Shown: one piece after another, positions 26,289 through 32,877 of the stretch
Numbering within the stretch: position 1 is the stretch's first letter
Layout: every line of letters starts with the position of its first letter
Assembly: GCA_030837935.1 (NCBI GenBank)
Contig: JAUQXU010000481.1
Coordinates: 1-32,877, forward strand
Direction: 5' to 3'
DNA: 32,877 bases
Origin: Candidatus Brocadia sp.
Lineage (GTDB): Bacteria; Planctomycetota; Brocadiia; Brocadiales; Brocadiaceae
Position numbers and translations under genes: made by a program
Notes under the pieces: model-generated
Databases searched by the model: none
Seen by the model: the letters and a program-made list of their open reading frames with translations, nothing else
Told to the model about the DNA's origin: nothing

Positions 26289-27635
26289 TTATTTCTGGGT
26301 TGCCTGAGTTGTGTCATCGTGTTCTGGTGATATTTCGTGGCGCTCGTGGGTAACCTTTTGTCCTTTATAATACGGTGAAGACTTATATTTTGAAAGGAAC
26401 TCGTCAACAAATACTTTTACCGTGGCGGCAATCGGTACGGCCAACAACAGCCCTAGAAATCCAAACAATTGACTGCAGATCAGGATAGCGAGTATTATCA
26501 TGACGGGACTTAGCCCCAATCCTTTCCCCATGATCCGGGGTGTTATCACGGTTCCCTCAAGCAATTGCCCGACACCAAAAGTTATAAGGATATGCACGAT
26601 GTGTTTGAAATCGTGAAATTGGATGAGCGCCAGGATGGAAGCTAGCGCAATTCCTGTACCTGTGCCAACATATGGAATCAGATTTCCAAATCCACCGATA
26701 AAACCGATAAGAAATGATAAAGGAATCCCGGCGATTGTTAAACCAATGCTATAGATAAAAGAAAGGATAAGGCATACAATAAGCTGTCCCCGCAGAAAAT
26801 GTTTGAGATTGTCATTCACCTTAGACAAGATTCTTGTTGCATAATCTCTTTTCGACAAAGGGAAGAGGGCCTTTATATTCTGGGCTATGACATTGAAGTC
26901 CTTGAGCAGGTAAATGGATACAACACCGAAAATGATAAAATTTATGATGATGCCAAAGACCCCAAAGGTACTATAAAAGAGGTTCTTGGTGATGGTTAGT
27001 AAAAAAGCGACGGCCTGTGGGATATATTTTTTGAATCTTAACACCACTTCGGCCAGGCGTCTTTTTTGTAAACGGGCTTCTTTCTCTGCGTCAGGTTCCC
27101 CGAGAGATGAAATATTCTGTTTGTTGCGTTCATTTGTACCTGGTTCTTTCTCCAAAGAGGAATCCAAAGGTTTCGTCTCTTCGCGATTGTGTTTGAAGAC
27201 AGGTTCGATACGTTCTTTTAGCAGCAAATCAATTGATTTAGAAAATTCTACGCTCACGTATTTTCCAATCCACGCTTCGACGATGGGTTCGTACTTTGGA
27301 TATTGTTTTTTGATTGTGCTCCCTACCTGATAAATTCCGCTAATAGTCCTGGGGATTGCGTATGTAAAAAATCCACCCGTAGCCAGGAGGACGATGATGA
27401 TAATGAAAACGATGCCGAATCCGCGATGTATGTGTTTCCGGGTAAATGGCCAGCATCTTCGCTCAAAGAAATCAACTGCCGGATCAAAGATGTAAGCTAT
27501 AATGAATGCAAGAAGAAGGGAAATGAGCGTTCCGCTCAGGAAATAACACAGCGCTAAAAAAATAATAATTGAAATGCCTATGAGTATTACGCGTATCCAT
27601 AGGTTGTCCAATATTTTTTGTTGTTCGTTTTTCAT
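26289..27635 (-). CDS. AI-2E family transporter / PerM-like permease
   Basis: Multiple TM segments; PLSFLIGFIGGFGNLIPYVGTGTGIALASILAL, GQLLEGTVITPRIMGKGLGLSPVMIILAILI. Confidence 0.88.
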   Translation of the reverse strand: MKNEQQKILDNLWIRVILIGISIIIFLALCYFLSGTLISLLLAFIIAYIFDPAVDFFERRCWPFTRKHIHRGFGIVFIIIIVLLATGGFFTYAIPRTISGIYQVGSTIKKQYPKYEPIVEAWIGKYVSVEFSKSIDLLLKERIEPVFKHNREETKPLDSSLEKEPGTNERNKQNISSLGEPDAEKEARLQKRRLAEVVLRFKKYIPQAVAFLLTITKNLFYSTFGVFGIIINFIIFGVVSIYLLKDFNVIAQNIKALFPLSKRDYATRILSKVNDNLKHFLRGQLIVCLILSFIYSIGLTIAGIPLSFLIGFIGGFGNLIPYVGTGTGIALASILALIQFHDFKHIVHILITFGVGQLLEGTVITPRIMGKGLGLSPVMIILAILICSQLFGFLGLLLAVPIAATVKVFVDEFLSKYKSSPYYKGQKVTHERHEISPEHDDTTQATQK

Positions 27636-27640
27636 AAATT

Positions 27641-28072
27641 TTATTCTTGATTATTGAGACTGGCGCTGGCCGTGTCTGATCCGATCTTTATATAATCTCG
27701 TATTGCCTCTACGATGGATGTCCCTATGCCATTTACCCTGGCTAACTCATCCAGTGTCTTGAAATTGCCGTGTTTTTCGCGATGAGTGACGATTGCCTTT
27801 GCTTTTACCTCACCTAATTTTGGCAATAAAACCAATTCATACCATGGGGCATTATTAACATCGAGTTTGACTTTTATATCTGCGGGTTTAAGATTGCTGA
27901 TAATTTCTGTTTCGGGCAGCCACCAATGGCGGTCCATGCCTACTTTTATTATCGTGCCAACAAATAACATCGTTGCCAAAAAGTAGATGACGATAAGCTG
28001 CTTTTTGGTGGGGGAGAAATCACCGGACGGCTTCTGCGATATGGGCATAATACTCACAAGGTTTTCAGGCAT
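27641..28072 (-). CDS. ComEA-like helix-hairpin-helix protein
   Basis: One TM segment; KLDVNNAPWYELVLLPKLGEVKAKAIVTHREKHGNFKTLDELARVNGIGTSIVEAIRDYI. Confidence 0.85.
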   Translation of the reverse strand: MPENLVSIMPISQKPSGDFSPTKKQLIVIYFLATMLFVGTIIKVGMDRHWWLPETEIISNLKPADIKVKLDVNNAPWYELVLLPKLGEVKAKAIVTHREKHGNFKTLDELARVNGIGTSIVEAIRDYIKIGSDTASASLNNQE

Positions 28073-28152
28073 CCTTAGATATAATTACGCTCTCTTATTT
28101 CCTCTATTCTAGCAGTAATTTCAAATGATTCAAGACAATGTTTTTTTTGTCT

Positions 28153-30606
28153 TTATTCGGCAAGCATTTTTAAACATTTTTTCGCCTTTGCATGATTTGG
28201 ATTTAGCGCCAGTACGGCTTGCCAGGATTTTATGGCCTTTTCTTTATATCCCTCCCGGTAATAAATAGTCCCCATACAAAAAAGGGCCTCACTATGTGAG
28301 GGGGCTAGTTTTAGCGTGGTTTCAAATTCCTTCCGTGCATTATCCATGCTGCCCTTTTGTAGATAGGTATACCCGATATTAAAGTGAAAATCGGGTTGGC
28401 TTGGAAGTAAATCTACGGCTTTTTGAAATGCAGTCAGTGCATCATCCATGTTCCCTTTTTTGGTAAGAGAGGCGCCCAGATTGTTGTAAGAATACGGGTA
28501 CGTTGGATCGAGTCTTATCGCATGCTTATATTCCCCTATGGCATCTTCCAAAAGCCCTTTTTTGTCATAAATAGTGCCCAGATTATTATGGACATAAACG
28601 TGTGCCGGATCGGCCTTCAGGGCGGCTTGGTATGTTTCTAAAGCAAGATCATACTGTTTTCTTGTCTCGTAAATGTTGCCCAGATTATAATACGCATCAC
28701 CATATTGGGGGTCAAACGACAGGGCTTTTTTGTATGCATCAATAGCATCCTCTTGCCTGCCGAGTTTGTTGTACAAGACGCCGAGATTGTTGTATGCATA
28801 GGCAAAAGTGGGGTCGATCATGATAGCTGCGTTGTATTCACCAATTGCATCGTCATATTGCCCCAGCGTAAAATAAACCTTTCCCAGGTTGTTGTGCGCC
28901 TGTTGATAGTCAGGCTTTATCTGAATTGCCTTTTTATAAGCACCAATGGCCATGTCCGGCAAGTTCTTTTTCTCGTAAGCGTTTCCTATGTTGTAGTGCA
29001 CGGTTGCATACTGAGTAAATCCCACCTCCTGTGCCTTTTGTAAGGCTTTGTGGTAACATTGTAATGCCGCGTCATGGTCACCCCTTTTGTTATACTGAGT
29101 ACCGAGGTTGTTGTAAGTCGTAAAGCTGCAAAATGAGCTTTGAGAAGCATTGTGCCAAAGCGTGAATTCATCCCGCCACGTGTTGTTTCTGGCAACCGTA
29201 GTAATAAGATAAAATACTATTAAAGAAACGATTACGGGATACTTTGTTTTTCTTCCTAAAGGTGTTAATACCGTTGAAAGGAATAAGCAAAACCCAATAA
29301 GGGGTAAATAGAGGTAACGGTCTGCCATGATATTGGCTAACGGAATGATATTCAGGACGGGGAGGGCACAGATAAAAAACCAAAGTATGGCAAATAGCTG
29401 TTTGCCTCGGATTGTAAATGTGCTGTCCTGAGGAGAATGGAAATGCTGAGCGGTCGCTTTTATCCTCAGTCGGATTGCAATGATGGCAATGGATATGAGT
29501 GTAAAAACTGGAATGATAAAGGATAACGTTATTGGTGTTTTAAGATAGAGGACGTGGTAATCTGGATTAAGATTTAATGGCAGGAAAATAGTGGCTATAT
29601 ATCTCCCTAAAACCTTTGTTGATGTGAGCATATTGATCAAAAAACTGCCCTCCGGATAGGCAATCTTTTCTTCAGGATTATGCAGAATGAAAAACCTGAT
29701 GACGAGATATATGACGCTTATTCCTGCATATCCCAGGAGAAGAGGGGATCGTATAATTTTTGAGACCGCTTTACAAAGAGAAAAAAATAGGGCAGAACGG
29801 CCGTTTGTCCATACATGCGCCCCGAATAGCAGATCGAAGAAAAAAATCAGGGCGGGTAGTGAAATGGCAGATTCCTTGGAAAGTAGGGCAAAGAAATAAG
29901 TGGTAAGGGCAGCTGTGTAAAAGAAAATGGTGCCTTTGCGGAAGGATGTAGCGATGAGAAATCTCCCGGAATCCTCATTGGGGGGGATTTGCGAAACTTC
30001 CCTTTCCCGGTAAAGTAAAAAGAATAAGAATGACGTAATCAGGAATGCCGTTGTAATCAGGTCTTCTCTGTAACTAATCACATTGACGACCTCACTGACA
30101 ATGGGATGTACAGCAAAAAGCGCACACGTCAGGAATGATAGGCTAATGCGGGATTGAAGTTTTTTTGTAATCTCTGCTTCTCCTTGTGGCGCAGGTGAAA
30201 GAGGGGGAGGGATTTGGTTGCGGCTGTATTGTGTTTTGCATGCGTCATTTTGCCGGAATAATAAAATCACGAAAAAATACAAAAGCGTCACATTTATGGT
30301 ATGCAATACCACATTAACAACGTGATATCCCATGGGGTTTATATGCCAAAGAGAATAATCAATGAAGTAGGAAAGTGTAACAAGGGGGCGGTAGGTAAGT
30401 TCTCCCGAATATTTGAAATAATCGTGGGTAAATATGGTACGGAAACTCTCCCAATCCCTGATAAGATGGTTCCCTGTAATGGTAGATGTGTCGTCGTAGA
30501 CGAACTGGTTTGGCAGGCAATTAAGATAGGTGGTTATCGTGAGTGCCACAATTATAGAGATTGCAATGCTATGGAGATAGATTTTGTTTTGATGTGTCTT
30601 GTTCAT
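28153..30606 (-). CDS. multi-TM plus TPR protein (TMTC/PMT-like architecture)
   Basis: N-terminal LPNQFVYDDTSTITGNHLIRDW...YRPLVTLSYFIDYSLWHINPMGYHVVNVVLH and many TM helices; about nine C-terminal TPRs (YNNLGxxYxxxGxxDxAIxxYxxAIxxDPxY). Confidence 0.88.
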   Translation of the reverse strand: MNKTHQNKIYLHSIAISIIVALTITTYLNCLPNQFVYDDTSTITGNHLIRDWESFRTIFTHDYFKYSGELTYRPLVTLSYFIDYSLWHINPMGYHVVNVVLHTINVTLLYFFVILLFRQNDACKTQYSRNQIPPPLSPAPQGEAEITKKLQSRISLSFLTCALFAVHPIVSEVVNVISYREDLITTAFLITSFLFFLLYREREVSQIPPNEDSGRFLIATSFRKGTIFFYTAALTTYFFALLSKESAISLPALIFFFDLLFGAHVWTNGRSALFFSLCKAVSKIIRSPLLLGYAGISVIYLVIRFFILHNPEEKIAYPEGSFLINMLTSTKVLGRYIATIFLPLNLNPDYHVLYLKTPITLSFIIPVFTLISIAIIAIRLRIKATAQHFHSPQDSTFTIRGKQLFAILWFFICALPVLNIIPLANIMADRYLYLPLIGFCLFLSTVLTPLGRKTKYPVIVSLIVFYLITTVARNNTWRDEFTLWHNASQSSFCSFTTYNNLGTQYNKRGDHDAALQCYHKALQKAQEVGFTQYATVHYNIGNAYEKKNLPDMAIGAYKKAIQIKPDYQQAHNNLGKVYFTLGQYDDAIGEYNAAIMIDPTFAYAYNNLGVLYNKLGRQEDAIDAYKKALSFDPQYGDAYYNLGNIYETRKQYDLALETYQAALKADPAHVYVHNNLGTIYDKKGLLEDAIGEYKHAIRLDPTYPYSYNNLGASLTKKGNMDDALTAFQKAVDLLPSQPDFHFNIGYTYLQKGSMDNARKEFETTLKLAPSHSEALFCMGTIYYREGYKEKAIKSWQAVLALNPNHAKAKKCLKMLAE

Positions 30607-30983
30607 AAGATTTGTGAGCTGTCGTTTAAAAAACGGACGGCCGTTCTCTCCCGGGTTTTTTAAGTATTTCCAAATCGGCCATTTATTAAAGATAAAATAA
30701 GTCTTTTTTACAATGCAAAACTAAATCGATGTATTAAAATTCATGGCGTTTCAATCGCTTAAATTTTTGGAATCAACGTTTCATTTTGTCGTATACTCCG
30801 AGTTTTTATATTGCCAACAGAATGCTCGCTATGTTACATTGTATGGCCGTTTTGTTAAAATTCAGGGCAGGTATGGACAAAACAATCTCTGTTCAAAACA
30901 TATACTAAGGACTCTATGTGTCTATGCCATAGTATGAATATTGACCCTGTTCGTTAAATTAGCATCTTTTTAGGGGAAAGCTC

Positions 30984-31880
30984 ATGGAAACCAATGAAAA
31001 GAATCTTGTTGAAATGTCGGTTATCGGTGAGGTCTCCAGTCCGCAAGGCGGTTCGTCCCCTTACAGCATAACACCTGATGGAAAGCCTAAAATACTGCCT
31101 GGTATAGGAGGAATTACGTACAATGTCAAGGTGGGCGACAATGCCATCCAGTGGGAGGCGGATCACGTGGAGCCATGTGTGTCTGTTAAAAATAAGGACA
31201 GAGACGAGAATGGTGCATTAAACTTACTGTCGTGTATTGGGAATACTGCCAGGGTGATAACTGGTGATGCAAAAGGCAGCACGGGTGTTGTAACCGGAAA
31301 ACACGGTGGTATTGAAAATGTACTGGTTGATTTTGAAGATAAGGCATTAGAAAAACTTGCTATCGGAGATAAAATACTTATTCGGGGTGTTGGTTTAGGT
31401 CTTTCTTTTACGGGATATTCGCATGTCAAGCCACTGAATATGTCTCCGGATCTCCTGAAGGTATTACCCATTCGCATGGATAAAGCGAAGGATACCATGC
31501 ATATTCCTGTGACGCATGTTGTTCCTGCGGCTATTATGGGTTCTGGTCTTGGGTCTCAGCATTGTTATCGTGGAGATTACGACATACAGCTCTTTGATAA
31601 GCAAAACGTAGAAAGGTATCATTTGCAAACATTGCGTTTTGGCGATATTGTGGCGATCATGGATGCCGATCATACCTTCGGAAGGATATTTAGAACCGGA
31701 GCGGTGAGCATAGGGGTAATTGTTCACAGTAATTGTGTAACTGCCGGACACGGCCCCGGTGTAACAACATTGCTGACATCTGCTGAAGGTAAAATAGTTC
31801 CGTATCTTGATGGTTCAGCGAATATTGGCATGTACTTGAAAATTGGGCGGTTTAGAAAAAAATCTACAAAGAAAAGGTAG
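30984..31880 (+). CDS. DUF4438 family protein
   Basis: Pattern consistent with DUF4438: TPDGKPKILPGIGGITYNVKVGD...VPAAIMGSGLGS...YDIQ...LRFGDIVAIMDADHTFGRIFRTGAVSIGVIVHSNCVTAGHGPGVTTLLTS. Confidence 0.75.
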   Translation: METNEKNLVEMSVIGEVSSPQGGSSPYSITPDGKPKILPGIGGITYNVKVGDNAIQWEADHVEPCVSVKNKDRDENGALNLLSCIGNTARVITGDAKGSTGVVTGKHGGIENVLVDFEDKALEKLAIGDKILIRGVGLGLSFTGYSHVKPLNMSPDLLKVLPIRMDKAKDTMHIPVTHVVPAAIMGSGLGSQHCYRGDYDIQLFDKQNVERYHLQTLRFGDIVAIMDADHTFGRIFRTGAVSIGVIVHSNCVTAGHGPGVTTLLTSAEGKIVPYLDGSANIGMYLKIGRFRKKSTKKR

Positions 31881-31924
31881 CAGGTATTTTTTTTGTGGTC
31901 ATGCTAGCTAAGGGTAAAATAAGC

Positions 31925-31952
31925 TTGACATTTCATTTATAAGTAATATAAT
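31925..31952 (+). promoter_or_regulatory. consensus sigma70 promoter for rpsB
   Basis: TTGACA (31925-31930), 16-nt spacer, TATAAT (31947-31952), ~65 nt upstream of rpsB. Confidence 0.75.
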
Positions 31953-32017
31953 TTTAGACTTTCTAAATATTTATATTTTCTGTTCCATTAAATAAGCAGG
32001 AGAGGAGAGGAGATTAT

Positions 32018-32722
32018 TTGTCTACGGTGAGTATTCAGGAGTTGGTTGATGCAGGATTTCATTTCGGTCATAGGACAAGTAAATGGAATCCCAAAATGAA
32101 GCCTTTTATCTTTGGCAAGAAAAATCTCATTCACATTATTAATTTGCGTGAGACGGTAAAGGGGCTTATAACTGCGGGTAAGTTTTTGACTAATCTTGTC
32201 CAGGCAAAAAAAGATGTGCTCTTTGTGGGCACAAAATGGCAGGCTCGGGATATCACAATACGCGAGGCCCAACGTTGTGGGATGCACTACGTGAGCGAGC
32301 GATGGTTGGGTGGCACATTAACAAATTTTGATACCATTCGGAAACGATTGGAACGTCTGGAAGAACTGGAAAACCTGGAAAAAACCGGAGGAATTAATCA
32401 GTTTAGCAAGAAGGCAATTTCTTCTCTTAATCGGGAACGTAAAAAGATACTTACAAACCTCGAAGGCATTCGTAAAATGACTTCACTTCCCGGCTTACTT
32501 GTGGTCGTCGACCCAAAGCATGAGCACAATGCGGTCAGGGAGGCAAAAAAGCTTGGAATTCCGACGATATGTCTTGCAGATACGGACTGTGATCCCGATA
32601 TGGTAGACGTTTGTGTTCCGGGAAATGATGATGCTATACGGTCGATTGATCTCTTTTTGACGAAGACAGCAGATGCTGTTTTGGCCGGAAAAGAACGCAT
32701 GATTACTATGGCAAAGGTTTGA
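32018..32722 (+). CDS. rpsB: 30S ribosomal protein S2
   Basis: VSIQELVDAGFHFGHRTSKWNPKMKPFIFGKKNLIHIINL; RWLGGTLTNFDTI; PLGLLVVVDP-type region PGLLVVVDPKHEHNAVREAKKLGIPTICLADTDCDPD; TTG start after AGGAGAGGAGAGG. Confidence 0.96.
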   Translation: MSTVSIQELVDAGFHFGHRTSKWNPKMKPFIFGKKNLIHIINLRETVKGLITAGKFLTNLVQAKKDVLFVGTKWQARDITIREAQRCGMHYVSERWLGGTLTNFDTIRKRLERLEELENLEKTGGINQFSKKAISSLNRERKKILTNLEGIRKMTSLPGLLVVVDPKHEHNAVREAKKLGIPTICLADTDCDPDMVDVCVPGNDDAIRSIDLFLTKTADAVLAGKERMITMAKV

Positions 32723-32877
32723 TGTGGATGCTAAAGATTTAAGAGGAAATCCTTCCACTTTTGTAGAGGATAAGCATTTTATTGCCACAACAGTGCAAGT
32801 CTGACTACTGCCTTCAATGACATTTCATAAGGATTCTACTCTTGGATTGTTTTCGTATGATTGAAATTACCGTAGTA

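Noticed and set aside
28160-29130. Regular ~102-bp periodicity
   Set aside because: Explained by tandem TPR coding repeats.
30301-30663. 120-aa plus-strand ORF over the start of the TPR gene
   Set aside because: Antisense to the conserved N-terminal membrane domain; no signature.
1-32877. tRNA, rRNA, CRISPR array or intact transposase
   Set aside because: None recognised on either strand by reading; a tRNAscan/Infernal run would be needed to exclude small RNAs.

Overview
The window is a bacterial chromosomal segment. Gene content (paired nitrite-type transporters, large sensor kinases, DUF4416, DUF4438) is compatible with an anammox-type planctomycete, but I cannot verify taxonomy. Housekeeping genes I recognise: argG, hisD-hisC-hisB, ndk, proS, uvrB and rpsB. 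The most distinctive part is 3191-13240. It holds a complete sensor kinase plus sigma54-type response regulator, then an HPP-family membrane protein, then a clearly paralogous sensor with no kinase domain and three tandem PAS repeats of exactly 381 bp period, then a membrane-anchored coiled-coil protein, then a receiver-only paralog of the regulator with an altered active site, then a FocA/NirC-type transporter closed by a strong terminator. I propose this as a candidate nitrite/formate sensing and transport island with an output-less second signalling arm. A second accessory stretch (20908-24235) holds a 5'-truncated radical SAM remnant, an unusual class III cyclase next to a cNMP-binding protein without HTH, an inverted-repeat-rich spacer, a small secreted protein, and a decayed MazF/PemK toxin abutting the uvrB stop. 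Perfect-consensus sigma70 promoters occur before hisD (with a leader hairpin) and before rpsB.
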